A stretch of DNA of 64,000 nt from Mesorhizobium sp. B4-1-3 (GCF_006439355.1 NZ_VFTG01000004.1:186001-250000); one strand, 5' to 3'. Positions 1 to 8,560 are shown, counted from the first letter of the stretch. A program made the numbers and translations. Notes: a model not told the origin generated them from the letters alone.

Positions 1-35
1 GGAGGCTGGGCTTCGCCTGGCGGGAGGGGCCAGCG

Positions 36-665
36 ATGCCGAGTTTCGACAGCCTGTTCAACGCCTTCGTCACCATCCTGGTGACCATCGACCCGCCGGG
101 GCTGGCGCCGCTCTTCCTGGCCGTGACGCGCGGCATGAACCGCGAGGAGCGCCAGCAGGTCTCGGTTCGCGCCTCGGTGATCGGCTTCCTGGTCATGGCG
201 CTGTTCGCGATTGCCGGCGCGGCGATCCTGTCGGTGTTCGGCATCACGCTGCCGGCCTTCCGTGTCGCCGGCGGTTTTCTCTTGTTCTTCATCGCCTTCG
301 AAATGGTCTTCGAGCGCCGGCAGGACCGCAAGGAGAAGATCGGCGACGTCGCCATCACCAGGGACATGATCCACAACATCGCCGCCTTCCCGCTGGCGAT
401 CCCGCTGATCGCCGGTCCGGGCGCAATCTCGGCAACCGTGCTGCTGTCAGGACATTTTGAAGGTTTTGCCGCTCAGGCAGCGCTGGTCGGCATCATCTTC
501 CTCTGCCTCGTCATCACCTATCTGGTGTTCGTGCTTTCGGAACGCATCGACCGCATACTCGGCCAGACCGGCCGCTCGATCCTGACGCGCCTGCTCGGCG
601 TCATCCTGGCAGCCTTGGCGGTGCAGTTCGTGGCCGACGGTGTCAGGGCGCTGATGGCGGCCTAG
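36..665 (+). CDS. MarC family integral membrane protein
   Basis: This 209-residue, almost entirely hydrophobic protein has about six predicted membrane segments. It fits the MarC/UPF0056 family in length and in its N-terminal region (an F-V-T-I-L-V-T-I-D-P-P-G stretch near residues 11-22) and a P-L-A-I-P-L-I-A-G-P-G loop near residues 118-128. It sits in the inner membrane. MarC proteins were once linked to multiple antibiotic resistance but their role is not settled, and nothing here gives a substrate. A GGGAGG ribosome site lies about 8 bases before the ATG. The gene starts 35 bases into the window, so any operon partner to the left is not visible. Confidence 0.9.
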   Translation: MPSFDSLFNAFVTILVTIDPPGLAPLFLAVTRGMNREERQQVSVRASVIGFLVMALFAIAGAAILSVFGITLPAFRVAGGFLLFFIAFEMVFERRQDRKEKIGDVAITRDMIHNIAAFPLAIPLIAGPGAISATVLLSGHFEGFAAQAALVGIIFLCLVITYLVFVLSERIDRILGQTGRSILTRLLGVILAALAVQFVADGVRALMAA

Positions 666-689
666 TTCATCCGCAGCGAGCCACTCACC

Positions 690-1133
690 TCATTGCCTAC
701 TGCCTACTGCCTCTGTCTCTGTCTCTACCACCTCGAAGTCATGCGTGAGCCTCGCCGTCTTGGCCATCATGGCTGACGCCGAGCAGTATTTCTCGACCGA
801 CAGGTCGATCGCCCGCTTCACCTTGTCATGCGACAGCGCGCGGCCCTTCACGATGAAATGCATATGGATGCTGGTGAACACTTTCGGGTCGGTCTCGGCG
901 CGGTCGGCGTCCAGCTCGACCACGCAGTCCTCGACCGCCTCGCGGCCTTTCTCGAGGATGTGCACGACGTCGAAGGCCGAGCAGCCGCCGGTACCGATCA
1001 GCACCAGTTCCATCGGGCTCGGTCCGGGCGTCTTGCCATCCGGCCCATGCGCCGTGCCCAGCACGACCTTATGCCCACTGCCGGACTCGCCGACAAAGGT
1101 GCGTTCCTCAACCCATTTGACGCGTGCTTTCAC
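690..1133 (-). CDS. OsmC family protein (peroxiredoxin-like)
   Basis: A 147-residue OsmC/Ohr-fold protein that starts at a GTG codon (1133). Both family cysteines are present, one in a G-G-C-S-A-F-D motif near residue 51 and one in K-Y-C-S-A-S near residue 117. OsmC and Ohr proteins reduce organic or fatty-acid hydroperoxides in the cytoplasm with this cysteine pair. The P-x-P-M-E-L-V-L helix before the first cysteine resembles the YhfA-like OsmC branch rather than Ohr, so peroxidase activity is likely but not certain. The last codons run through a short CTGTCT direct repeat (about 711-724) that encodes the Glu-Thr-Glu-Thr tail. Repeat C1 lies just upstream. Confidence 0.88.
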   Translation of the reverse strand: MKARVKWVEERTFVGESGSGHKVVLGTAHGPDGKTPGPSPMELVLIGTGGCSAFDVVHILEKGREAVEDCVVELDADRAETDPKVFTSIHMHFIVKGRALSHDKVKRAIDLSVEKYCSASAMMAKTARLTHDFEVVETETEAVGSRQ

Positions 1134-1167
1134 GTTGATCTTCCTTGAGAAATTCCAGTCCGCGCTC

Positions 1168-1308
1168 AGGCGTGTTGAGATACAGGTCAGGCCCCGCCGA
1201 AAATGGCGGGTTCGGAGAACCGGAGCGGAGCGTACTTGAATACGCGAGCACCGGAAGCGCAGGAGGCCGCCATTTGCAGGCCGGCCTCACCTGAATATCA
1301 ACACGCCT
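1168..1308. repeat. Intergenic repeat family C, copy C1, intact
   Basis: A 141-base element bounded by imperfect terminal inverted repeats. The left end is AGGCGTGTTGAGATACAGGT (1168-1187) and the right end ACCTGAATATCAACACGCCT (1289-1308), 18 of 20 positions complementary. Its interior shares blocks such as GAACCGGAGCGGAGCGTACT and GAGCACCGGAAGCGCAGGA with a second copy at 44930-45170. It lies between two minus-strand genes. Its right end runs into the TTA that reads as the TAA stop of the DUF2306 gene. It has no coding capacity and looks like a non-autonomous RIME- or MITE-like repeat. Confidence 0.8.
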
Positions 1309-1706
1309 TACTGGCCGAACACGACGGCGTGCATGATCCGGCCAGGCAGCAGCGTGAAGATGCCGGCGCCGACCAGCGCGAACAGATAGAGTTTTATCAT
1401 CGCGCCGCGATGCGCGGCGACCTTATGCGTGTGCGCATACCACGCCGCCAGCGGTACCGTGACCAGCACCAGGACCGATAACAGATGGATCGGGCTGAAT
1501 GGACCGATGAGCCGGATCTGCTGGATCCAGAAACTGGATATGGCGATGACCAGCATCAGCGCCACCCAGGCATAACCCAGCGCGCGGTGACGCAAAGTAC
1601 CCTTCGGCAGCGCCAGCTGGACGCCGCCGATGGCTAAAGCGGCAAAGGCCGCGAAGGCATGCCATGGAATGGGAGGCGGCGCAGACAGAAGCGGCCCGAG
1701 CGACAT
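1308..1706 (-). CDS. DUF2306-like small membrane protein
   Basis: A 132-residue protein with four predicted membrane helices. Length and pattern match DUF2306 (YesE/YozB-like) proteins: an H-R-A-L-G-Y-A-W motif after the first helix, a second histidine-rich loop (H-T-H-K-V-A-A-H-R-G) and a closing L-P-G-R-I. It should lie in the inner membrane. The conserved histidines could bind a metal or haem, but no function is established. The stop codon coincides with the end of repeat C1. The gene lies 25 bases downstream of ssb on the same strand, so read-through from the SOS-controlled ssb promoter is possible. Confidence 0.75.
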   Translation of the reverse strand: MSLGPLLSAPPPIPWHAFAAFAALAIGGVQLALPKGTLRHRALGYAWVALMLVIAISSFWIQQIRLIGPFSPIHLLSVLVLVTVPLAAWYAHTHKVAAHRGAMIKLYLFALVGAGIFTLLPGRIMHAVVFGQ

Positions 1707-1731
1707 CGCGCCTCCCCCTCAAACGATCAGC

Positions 1732-2250
1732 TTAGAACGGGATCTCGTCGTCCAGTTCGCGCGACGAGCCGCCGCCGCCCCTGGAACCTTCGCCGCCGCC
1801 ACGGCTGAAACCTTCGTTCGGGCCGGACTGGCCGAAATCGGAGCCGCGGCTGCTGCCGCCGCCGGAATAATTCCCGACCTGGCCGCCGCCACCCTCGCCG
1901 CGCGCATCGAGCATCTGCAATTCGCCGCGGAATTTCTGCAGCACGATCTCCGTCGTGTAGCGGTCATTGCCGGTCTGGTCCTGCCATTTGCGGGTCTGCA
2001 GCTGGCCCTCGACATAGACCTTCATGCCCTTCTTCAAATACTGCTCGGCCACCTTGGCGAGCTGGTCGTTGAAGATGACGACATTGTGCCACTCGGTCTT
2101 TTCCTTGCGCTCGCCCGAGTTCTTGTCGCGCCAGCTTTCCGACGTGGCAACGCGGATGTTGACGACCGGATCACCGGAATTCAGGCGGCGGATTTCAGGG
2201 TCCGCCCCGAGATTGCCGACCAGAATGACCTTGTTGACGCTACCCGCCAT
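1732..2250 (-). CDS. ssb: Single-stranded DNA-binding protein
   Basis: A 172-residue SSB that binds single-stranded DNA during replication, recombination and repair. The N-terminal OB fold (residues 1-112) opens [16 protein letters not shown] glycine- and serine-rich linker follows (about 113-160). The acidic tip D-D-E-I-P-F, the docking site for partner proteins, is intact. Length is usual for rhizobia. An exact GTTC-N7-GTTC SOS box lies 102 bases upstream of the ATG, so SOS induction is expected. uvrA lies about 2.8 kb away on the other strand and has its own SOS box. Confidence 0.98.
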   Translation of the reverse strand: MAGSVNKVILVGNLGADPEIRRLNSGDPVVNIRVATSESWRDKNSGERKEKTEWHNVVIFNDQLAKVAEQYLKKGMKVYVEGQLQTRKWQDQTGNDRYTTEIVLQKFRGELQMLDARGEGGGGQVGNYSGGGSSRGSDFGQSGPNEGFSRGGGEGSRGGGGSSRELDDEIPF

Positions 2251-2351
2251 CTTGCTTCTCCGCGCTCATCCGAAACAAATTTTAAGTCGCTCACCTTACA
2301 GCCTCGGGGTCGCCCATGCCCGCAAAGGCTGGCTTTTCCCACAAGGTTTTT

Positions 2352-2366
2352 GTTCTCTTTTCGTTC
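2352..2366. promoter_or_regulatory. SOS box (LexA operator) upstream of ssb
   Basis: GTTC-TCTTTTC-GTTC is an exact match to the alphaproteobacterial LexA operator GTTC-N7-GTTC. It lies between ssb (minus strand, start 2250) and the ArsR gene (plus strand, start 2487). The distance to ssb (102 bases) suits an operator over the ssb promoter. An influence on the ArsR operon cannot be excluded. Confidence 0.85.
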
Positions 2367-2486
2367 TAGTCACAACCGCCTTCTCTGTCAAGGAATGTCA
2401 GCAAAGGCAGGGTTTAGACCTGTGTCTCGATATGGCGATCAAATAGCCGCTTGCCAAACCAATAAGTATCGACTTATGCTTTGTCC

Positions 2487-2801
2487 ATGATCGAAGCAGA
2501 GATTTTCCGGGCGTTGGCCGACCCGACGCGGCGCGCCGTCTATGAGCGGTTGACGGCCAGCGAGATGAGCGTGAGCGAGTTGCGCGCCGGCATGAGCGTG
2601 TCGCAGCCCGCGGTCTCGCAGCACCTCGCCGTTCTGCGCGGCGCCGGCCTGGTGGTCGAGCGGCGCGCTGGCCGCAACGCCTATTACCGCGCCGATCCGC
2701 AGGGGCTCGACCCGCTGCTCGGCTGGATCGAACGCTACCGCGCCTTCTGGCCGGAACGCATCGAGAAGTTGAAGACGGTTCTGAAGGGAATGGATCAATG
2801 A
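2487..2801 (+). CDS. ArsR-family winged-helix transcriptional regulator
   Basis: A 104-residue regulator with the ArsR helix-turn-helix: A-L-A-D-P-T-R-R-A-V-Y-E-R-L near residues 7-20, then S-Q-P-A-V-S-Q-H-L-A-V-L-R-G-A-G-L-V as recognition helix and wing. It has no cysteine metal site, which fits the SRPBCC-associated ArsR subgroup rather than a metal sensor. ATG at 2487 is preferred over an in-frame TTG two codons earlier because homologues begin near M-I-E-A-E-I-F-R-A-L. Its stop overlaps the start of the SRPBCC gene (ATGA, 2798-2801), so the pair is translationally coupled. ArsR proteins of this type usually repress their own operon. Confidence 0.92.
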   Translation: MIEAEIFRALADPTRRAVYERLTASEMSVSELRAGMSVSQPAVSQHLAVLRGAGLVVERRAGRNAYYRADPQGLDPLLGWIERYRAFWPERIEKLKTVLKGMDQ

Positions 2802-3274
2802 CGGCAACCGAAAACCCGACGGTCAACGAAGCGCCCCTCAGCTTCGAATGCGACCTCCCCGATCCGCCGGAAAAGGTCTGGCGGGCGCTGACCGAGCCGG
2901 AACTGCTCGCCGCCTGGATGATGCCGAACGACATCAAGGCTGAAGCCGGCAGCCGGTTCGCTTTTGGCGGACCGGATACGCCGGTCGAATGCGAGGTGCT
3001 CGAGGCCGAGCCCGCCAGGCTGCTGCGCTATTCCTGGCGCGAACGGCCCGGCGCGAAGGATGCCGGCCGGCTTCCCGCCTTCGACAGCGTCGTTACCTTC
3101 AGGCTCGCCGGCACGGTCACGGGCGGCACGCATCTCAGCATCGTGCATGACGGCTTCGTGCCGGTGGCGCAGCCGCTCGTCGCCGTCTCGGGCGCGGGAT
3201 GCGGACTTTCGCTGAACGCACGCAAGACCCCAACCGCCGCCAATGCGCCTTGCATGATGCTGCGCGCGGCCTGA
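2798..3274 (+). CDS. SRPBCC / AHSA1-type domain protein
   Basis: A 158-residue protein with the START-like SRPBCC fold of the AHSA1 (Aha1 C-terminal-like) family. The typical opening [21 protein letters not shown] and the A-A-W-M-M-P-N-D motif are visible, as is the family ending M-M-L-R-A-A. The family binds hydrophobic ligands in a cavity; the ligand here is unknown. ArsR plus SRPBCC is a frequent pair. The start codon overlaps the ArsR stop. clpP follows after 16 bases, so the three genes probably form one transcript. Confidence 0.85.
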   Translation: MTATENPTVNEAPLSFECDLPDPPEKVWRALTEPELLAAWMMPNDIKAEAGSRFAFGGPDTPVECEVLEAEPARLLRYSWRERPGAKDAGRLPAFDSVVTFRLAGTVTGGTHLSIVHDGFVPVAQPLVAVSGAGCGLSLNARKTPTAANAPCMMLRAA

Positions 3275-3290
3275 TCGAAAGGAATCCGTC

Positions 3291-3893
3291 ATGAGCATTG
3301 CCAATCTGGTGCCGATGGTCATCGAGCAATCGAGCCGCGGCGAGCGCTCCTTCGATATCTTTTCGCGGCTGCTGCGCGAGCGCATCGTCTTCATCAACGG
3401 CGAGATCAACGACAATGTCTCGGCGCTGGTCTGCGCCCAGCTTCTGTCGCTGGAATCGGACCATCCCGAAAAGGAGATTTCGCTCTACATCAATTCGCCC
3501 GGCGGCATGGTGACCAGCGGCTTCGCCATCTACGACACCATGCAATACATCTCCTGCCCGGTGTCGACGGTCTGCATGGGCTTCGCCGCCTCAATGGGCT
3601 CTTTCCTGCTGATGGCCGGCTCCCCGGGGCGCCGCATCGCGCTGCCCAACACGAGGATAGTACTGCATCAGCCTCTCGGCGGCTTCCAGGGCCAGGCCTC
3701 CGACATCCAGCGCCATGCCGAGGACATCGTGCGCACCAAGCAGCACATGACCGAACTCTACGCCAAGCATTGCGGCCGAACCTACGAGGAGGTCGAGCGC
3801 ACGCTCGACCGCGATTACTTCATGAGTGCTGCGGAAGCGAGGGACTGGGGCCTCGTCGATCACGTCTACGACACGCGCAAGAAAGCGGCCTGA
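3291..3893 (+). CDS. clpP: ATP-dependent Clp protease proteolytic subunit (ClpP paralogue)
   Basis: A 200-residue serine peptidase of family S14. The catalytic triad is intact: Ser101 in G-F-A-A-S-M-G-S, His126 in L-H-Q-P-L-G-G and Asp175 in L-D-R-D-Y-F. ClpP forms two stacked heptamers fed by ClpX or ClpA. The usual clpP neighbours (tig, clpX, lon) are absent. Instead the gene lies 16 bases behind the ArsR/SRPBCC pair with its own GAAAGGA ribosome site, so it is probably one of the extra ClpP paralogues common in rhizobia. There is almost no N-terminal propeptide. Confidence 0.93.
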   Translation: MSIANLVPMVIEQSSRGERSFDIFSRLLRERIVFINGEINDNVSALVCAQLLSLESDHPEKEISLYINSPGGMVTSGFAIYDTMQYISCPVSTVCMGFAASMGSFLLMAGSPGRRIALPNTRIVLHQPLGGFQGQASDIQRHAEDIVRTKQHMTELYAKHCGRTYEEVERTLDRDYFMSAAEARDWGLVDHVYDTRKKAA

Positions 3894-3969
3894 GGTCGCG
3901 GGGCGGGCGCGCGGCAATTTGATCGCCGCGCATCTGGCATCCCTTTGGTCGCGTCCCTATAGTCCGCGC

Positions 3970-4251
3970 ATGATCAGGTCCGCTCAGCCCAGACATTTAT
4001 GCGCTGCCCTCGCCGCGCTTGCCGCCGTGCTGATGTCCGGCGCCGCGCTGGCCGAGGACAGTTCGCCGCAGAAACTGCCCGGAGTCAGCGGCGACTACCG
4101 CATCGCCAAGCCCGCGCCGCAGCCGGAACCCGATGACGCCCAGCCCACCGGCAGCGACGGTTCGTTCAAGATCGGCAACACCGATGTCAGGATCGGCGGC
4201 AGCATCACCATCGACATGGCAACGGGCGGCATGAAGCTGCCGAACCGCTGA
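3970..4251 (+). CDS. Small secreted protein of unknown function
   Basis: A 93-residue protein with a clear N-terminal signal peptide: positive start M-I-R-S-A-Q-P-R, then a hydrophobic core and an A-L-A cut site near residues 26-28. The mature part is short, rich in proline and aspartate in its first half, and ends with a glycine-rich K-I-G-N-T-D-V-R-I-G-G-S-I-T-I-D repeat-like stretch. No family was recognised. ATG at 3970 is chosen because it places the signal peptide at the N-terminus. A strong hairpin follows 33 bases after the stop, supporting a single-gene unit. Confidence 0.7.
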   Translation: MIRSAQPRHLCAALAALAAVLMSGAALAEDSSPQKLPGVSGDYRIAKPAPQPEPDDAQPTGSDGSFKIGNTDVRIGGSITIDMATGGMKLPNR

Positions 4252-4283
4252 TGGCGGTCGCAGGCTAGCGCTTCGCAAAATGT

Positions 4284-4318
4284 AAGCCCCATCCCTGCTG
4301 TGCAGACGGATGGGGCTT
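4284..4318 (+). terminator. Hairpin terminator after the small secreted protein gene
   Basis: A perfect 11-base stem, AAGCCCCATCC (4284-4294) and GGATGGGGCTT (4308-4318), encloses a 13-base loop. No T-run follows, so it is either an imperfect intrinsic terminator or an RNA-stabilising hairpin. Confidence 0.55.
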
Positions 4319-5045
4319 CATGGATCTGAAATCCAACTTTAGCCGGGAGTGAACTGCCGGCGTTCTGTCTCGGATGCAACGCGGCGTTCAGCCGACGATC
4401 CGACTATGGTCTCTGATTGTTGGCAATCGGCAAGTCACGGTTTGTCGGGCCGGCATTTCAAGTCTGCCCTGGCACTTATGCCCGCCGCGGCTCCATCTCC
4501 GTGTGGAGCCTCAAGGGACTGTCCGGTGGCGTCATGCTCCGCTCCTGGGTCCGTTGCGACAATGTCGTTCGAAGCGCAAATCGCTATCACCTGCGGCGTC
4601 TCGCAGGCCGCCTGTTGGGCGGCGAGGCCATCGAAAGACGGCCGGCTTCGTTGACGGTTTGAGACTGCTCCCGTGGGTCCCTGGCGTCAACACTTGAATA
4701 GCCGGTTACCGAAAAATGTGATCGCCGGTAGGTTACGTTCGGGTAACCCGAGCGGCTCCGTGGATCAACGAGGCGGGGATCGGCGGCACTTGCTTCCACG
4801 ACGCTTCGAGCGACTGATCCCACGGTGCTTGACGCGACTTTGTTTCCACAGCGCTTTGTCAGGAGCGTGTTCGGCCTTTGTTCTTTCCGCTTGCCCGCTC
4901 GCGCTAAAGGCGGTTAAACCCATGATCGGCTTCTTCCGTCGAGATTGTGGCGTCTCTCGACGCGGCGGCAAAACAACCTACATATGGGATGGCCGGGACA
5001 ACCCGCCCAATCCAGCAAATTCCAGATCTGAGGCGGCGACCGGCG
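4319..5045. other. Long gene-poor stretch upstream of uvrA
   Basis: About 730 bases with no convincing gene. Several open frames of 60-130 codons cross it, but none shows a ribosome site, a family motif or the codon pattern of its neighbours. The visible elements are the SOS box at 4869-4883 and a weak inverted pair (GGTTACC and GGTAACC, around 4700-4755). The rest could be a degraded gene or an undescribed RNA; the sequence alone does not decide. Confidence 0.5.
4869..4883. promoter_or_regulatory. SOS box (LexA operator) upstream of uvrA
   Basis: GTTC-GGCCTTT-GTTC matches the alphaproteobacterial LexA operator exactly. It lies 162 bases before the chosen uvrA start, which implies a leader of up to about 150 bases. 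uvrA is a classic SOS gene, which supports the call. Confidence 0.85.
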
Positions 5046-7967
5046 ATGGCCGACCATAAATATCTTTCCATTCGCGGGGCGCGCGAACACAATCTCAAGA
5101 ACGTCGATCTCGACCTGCCGCGAGACAGCCTGATCGTCATGACCGGGCTGTCGGGCTCCGGCAAGTCGTCGCTCGCCTTCGACACGATCTATGCCGAGGG
5201 CCAGCGCCGCTATGTCGAAAGCTTGTCGGCCTATGCCCGGCAATTCCTCGAGATGATGCAGAAGCCGGACGTCGACCAGATCGACGGCCTGTCGCCCGCC
5301 ATCTCGATCGAGCAGAAGACAACCTCGCGCAACCCGCGCTCGACGGTCGGCACCGTCACCGAGATCTACGACTACATGCGCCTGCTCTTCGCGCGCGTCG
5401 GCATCCCCTATTCACCGGCCACCGGCCTGCCGATCGAGAGCCAGACGGTCTCGCAGATGGTCGACCGCGTGCTGGCGCTAGAGGAAGGCACGCGCCTCTA
5501 TCTGCTGGCGCCGATCGTGCGCGGCCGCAAGGGCGAGTACCGCAAGGAACTGCTGGAGCTGCAGAAGAAGGGTTTCCAGCGCGTCAAGGTCGACGGCACC
5601 TTCTATGAGATCGCCGACGTGCCGGCGCTGGACAAGAAGTACAAGCACGATATCGATGTGGTGGTCGATCGTATCGTCGTGCGCGGCGATCTGGCGACCA
5701 GGCTCGCGGATTCGATGGAGACGGCGCTGAAGCTCGCCGACGGGCTGGCTGTGGCCGAGTTCGCCGACCGGCCGCTCGACGCCAGCCTCACCGGCGAGGA
5801 CTCGGTCAACAAGTCGAAGAACGAGACGCATGAGCGCATCCTGTTCTCGGAAAAATTCGCCTGCCCGGTGTCCGGCTTCACCATTCCCGAGGTCGAGCCC
5901 AGGCTGTTCTCCTTCAACAATCCCTTCGGCGCCTGCCCGACCTGCGATGGCCTCGGCAGCCAGCGCGCCATCGATCCCAACCTCGTGGTGCCGGATGAGA
6001 ACGTCTCGCTGCGCGACGGCGCCATCAGCCCGTGGGCGAAGTCGACCTCGCCCTATTACGCCCAGACGCTGGAAGCGCTCGGCAAGGCCTATGGCTTCAA
6101 GCTCGGCGACAAGTTCAAGGACCTGAGCGCGGAGGCGCAGAAAGCCGTGCTGCATGGCACCGGCGAGCGCGAGATCACCTTCCAGTATGACGATGGCCTG
6201 CGCTCCTATAAGACCACCAAGACCTTCGAGGGCGTCATCCCCAATCTCGACCGGCGCTGGAAGGAAACGGAATCGGCCTGGATGCGCGAGGAGATCGAGC
6301 GCTTCATGTCGGCCACTCCCTGCCCCGCCTGCAACGGCTACCGCCTGAAGCCGGAAGCGCTGGCAGTGAAGATCGCCGGCAAGCATATCGGCGAGGTCAC
6401 TGAGATGTCGATCCGCAAGGCCGACCAGTGGTTCACCGACCTGCCGGCGCAGCTCAACGAGAAGCAGAACGAGATCGCGGTCCGCGTGCTCAAGGAGATC
6501 CGCGAGCGGCTGCGTTTCTTGAACGACGTCGGCCTCGATTATCTGACGCTGTCGCGCAACTCCGGCACGCTGTCGGGCGGCGAGAGCCAGCGCATCCGGC
6601 TGGCCTCGCAGATCGGCTCCGGCCTCACCGGCGTGCTCTATGTGCTGGACGAGCCGTCGATCGGCCTGCACCAGCGCGACAATGCGCGCCTGCTCGACAC
6701 GCTCAAGCACTTGCGCGACATCGGCAACACGGTGATCGTCGTCGAGCACGACGAGGACGCCATCCTGCATGCCGACTACGTCGTCGACATCGGCCCGGCC
6801 GCCGGCATTCATGGCGGCAGGATCATCGCGCAGGGCACGCCGCAGCAGATCATGGCGACGCCCGCTTCGATCACCGGCAAATATCTGTCCGGCGAACTCG
6901 AAGTGGCGACGCCGGAAGTGCGACGCGAAGCAAAGAAGAACCGGCGCATCAAGGTCGTCGGCGCGCGCGGCAACAACCTGAAGAACGTCACGGCCGAGAT
7001 CCCGCTTGGCACTTTCACTTGCGTCACCGGTGTCTCCGGCGGCGGCAAGTCGACCTTCCTGATCGAGACCTTGTTCAAGGCGGCCTCGCGCCGCATCATG
7101 GGCTCGCGCGAGCATCCGGCCGAGCACGACCGCATCGAAGGGCTGGAATTTCTCGACAAGGTCATCGACATCGACCAGTCGCCCATCGGCCGCACGCCGC
7201 GCTCGAACCCGGCGACCTATACCGGCGCCTTCACGCCGATCCGCGACTGGTTCGCGGGGCTTCCGGAGGCCAAGGCGCGCGGCTACCAGCCGGGCCGCTT
7301 CTCCTTCAACGTCAAGGGCGGCCGCTGCGAAGCCTGCCAGGGCGATGGCGTGATCAAGATCGAGATGCACTTCCTGCCCGATGTCTACGTCACCTGCGAC
7401 GTCTGCCACGGCAAGCGCTACAACCGCGAGACGCTGGACGTGCTGTTCAAGGGCAAGTCGATCGCCGACGTGCTCGATATGACGGTCGAGGAAGGCGTCG
7501 AGTTCTTCTCGGCGGTGCCGGGCGTGCGCGACAAGCTGGAGACGCTGAAGCAGGTCGGCCTCGGCTACATCCATATCGGCCAGCAAGCGACGACGCTTTC
7601 GGGCGGCGAGGCGCAGCGGATAAAACTCGCCAAGGAACTGTCGCGCAAGGCGACCGGCAAGACGCTCTACATCCTCGACGAGCCGACCACCGGCCTGCAC
7701 TTCCACGATGTCGCCAAGTTGCTCGAAGTGCTGCACGAGCTGGTCGATCAGGGCAACACGGTGGTGGTGATCGAGCACAATCTCGAGGTGATCAAGACCG
7801 CCGACTGGGTGCTCGACCTCGGCCCCGAAGGCGGTGACGGCGGCGGCGAGCTGGTGGCATCGGGCACCCCGGAAGCGATCGTGCGCGAAAAGCGCAGCTA
7901 CACCGGCCAGTTCCTGAAGGAGCTTCTGGAGCGCCGCCCCGGAGGCAAGCGCGAAGCGGCCGAGTGA
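5046..7967 (+). CDS. uvrA: UvrABC excinuclease subunit A
   Basis: The 973-residue damage-recognition ATPase of nucleotide excision repair; UvrA dimers load UvrB at bulky DNA lesions. Both ABC modules are complete: Walker [10 protein letters not shown] at 34-42 and a second G-V-S-G-G-G-K-S-T, two L-S-G-G-E signatures, and paired C-x2-C zinc sites (C-P-T-C / C-P-A-C and C-E-A-C / C-D-V-C). ATG at 5046 is chosen because [19 protein letters not shown] aligns with other UvrA N-termini; a GTG 33 codons upstream would add an unrelated extension. An SOS box lies upstream. Confidence 0.98.
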   Translation: MADHKYLSIRGAREHNLKNVDLDLPRDSLIVMTGLSGSGKSSLAFDTIYAEGQRRYVESLSAYARQFLEMMQKPDVDQIDGLSPAISIEQKTTSRNPRSTVGTVTEIYDYMRLLFARVGIPYSPATGLPIESQTVSQMVDRVLALEEGTRLYLLAPIVRGRKGEYRKELLELQKKGFQRVKVDGTFYEIADVPALDKKYKHDIDVVVDRIVVRGDLATRLADSMETALKLADGLAVAEFADRPLDASLTGEDSVNKSKNETHERILFSEKFACPVSGFTIPEVEPRLFSFNNPFGACPTCDGLGSQRAIDPNLVVPDENVSLRDGAISPWAKSTSPYYAQTLEALGKAYGFKLGDKFKDLSAEAQKAVLHGTGEREITFQYDDGLRSYKTTKTFEGVIPNLDRRWKETESAWMREEIERFMSATPCPACNGYRLKPEALAVKIAGKHIGEVTEMSIRKADQWFTDLPAQLNEKQNEIAVRVLKEIRERLRFLNDVGLDYLTLSRNSGTLSGGESQRIRLASQIGSGLTGVLYVLDEPSIGLHQRDNARLLDTLKHLRDIGNTVIVVEHDEDAILHADYVVDIGPAAGIHGGRIIAQGTPQQIMATPASITGKYLSGELEVATPEVRREAKKNRRIKVVGARGNNLKNVTAEIPLGTFTCVTGVSGGGKSTFLIETLFKAASRRIMGSREHPAEHDRIEGLEFLDKVIDIDQSPIGRTPRSNPATYTGAFTPIRDWFAGLPEAKARGYQPGRFSFNVKGGRCEACQGDGVIKIEMHFLPDVYVTCDVCHGKRYNRETLDVLFKGKSIADVLDMTVEEGVEFFSAVPGVRDKLETLKQVGLGYIHIGQQATTLSGGEAQRIKLAKELSRKATGKTLYILDEPTTGLHFHDVAKLLEVLHELVDQGNTVVVIEHNLEVIKTADWVLDLGPEGGDGGGELVASGTPEAIVREKRSYTGQFLKELLERRPGGKREAAE

Positions 7968-8077
7968 TGGCAGGCAACAGCCTCGTCTCCGTCGAAAGCC
8001 GCTTCGGCGCCGTCGCGGCCATAGCTGCCGGGATGCAGAAGTTCGTCGCGACCGCTGCCGGAGTGGACCAATCATGA
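7967..8077 (+). CDS. Possible 36-codon bridging ORF
   Basis: The ATG at 7967 overlaps the uvrA stop (TGATG) and its TGA at 8075-8077 overlaps the ATG of the GNAT gene. The frame therefore fills the gap between the two genes exactly, with one-base and four-base overlaps. The predicted peptide begins [12 protein letters not shown] and is alanine-rich, with no recognised domain. It may be a true small protein or only a coupling leader that carries ribosomes from uvrA to the acetyltransferase. A chance frame of this length is quite possible in high-GC DNA. Confidence 0.35.
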   Translation: MAGNSLVSVESRFGAVAAIAAGMQKFVATAAGVDQS

Positions 8078-8532
8078 GAGCGGCCCGCCCCGAAGACCTC
8101 GCCGCCGTCGTCGGGCTCACCGGCGATGCCTATGCCCCTTACACGCCCATCTTCGGTGGGCCGCCCGTCCCGGTCACCGAGGACTATGCGCCGCGCATCG
8201 AGCGCGACGAAGTCTGGCTGCTGGAAGAAGGCTCAAAGCTCGCCGGGCTGATCGTGATCGAACGGCATTCCGACCACGCCATGATCTTCAGCGTTGCCGT
8301 CGCGCCGGCTTTCCAGGGCAAAAAGCTCGGGATCAGGTTGCTGACCTTCGCCGACGAGCAGGCGCGGGCATGGGGCGTGCCGGAGGTGCGGCTCTACACC
8401 AATTCGCGCATGGAACGGAACATCGCGCTCTATTCCGCTTACGGCTATCGCGAAACGGGTCGCCGTGCCAATCCATACCGGCCAGGATGGACATTGGTCG
8501 ACATGGTGAAGCCCGTCGACCGGGCGGCCTGA
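8074..8532 (+). CDS. GNAT family N-acetyltransferase
   Basis: A 152-residue acetyl-CoA-dependent acetyltransferase. The central strand V-A-V-A-P-A-F-Q-G-K-K-L-G-I-R-L-L holds the Q-G-x-x-x-G acetyl-CoA loop (motif A), and the C-terminal N-I-A-L-Y-S-A-Y-G-Y-R-E-T-G-R is the usual motif B. The substrate cannot be told from sequence. The ATG sits inside the stop of the 36-codon ORF behind uvrA, so it may be co-transcribed with uvrA and rise during the SOS response. Confidence 0.9.
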   Translation: MRAARPEDLAAVVGLTGDAYAPYTPIFGGPPVPVTEDYAPRIERDEVWLLEEGSKLAGLIVIERHSDHAMIFSVAVAPAFQGKKLGIRLLTFADEQARAWGVPEVRLYTNSRMERNIALYSAYGYRETGRRANPYRPGWTLVDMVKPVDRAA

Positions 8533-8560
8533 TCGCAGGTTCAAACGGAGGAGGAAGACG

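Noticed and set aside
690-725. CTACTG / CTGTCT short direct repeats
   Set aside because: Only two or three units of six or seven bases at the end of the OsmC gene; too short to call a functional repeat.
1108-1290. Small frame inside repeat C1
   Set aside because: The encoded peptide is just translated repeat; the same peptide appears in copy C2.
4417-4662. 81-codon frame in the gap before uvrA
   Set aside because: No ribosome site, motif or neighbour link; other overlapping frames are equally open.
5478-8120. Open frame of 880 codons antisense to uvrA
   Set aside because: It lies wholly opposite a certain gene and reflects GC-rich third positions.
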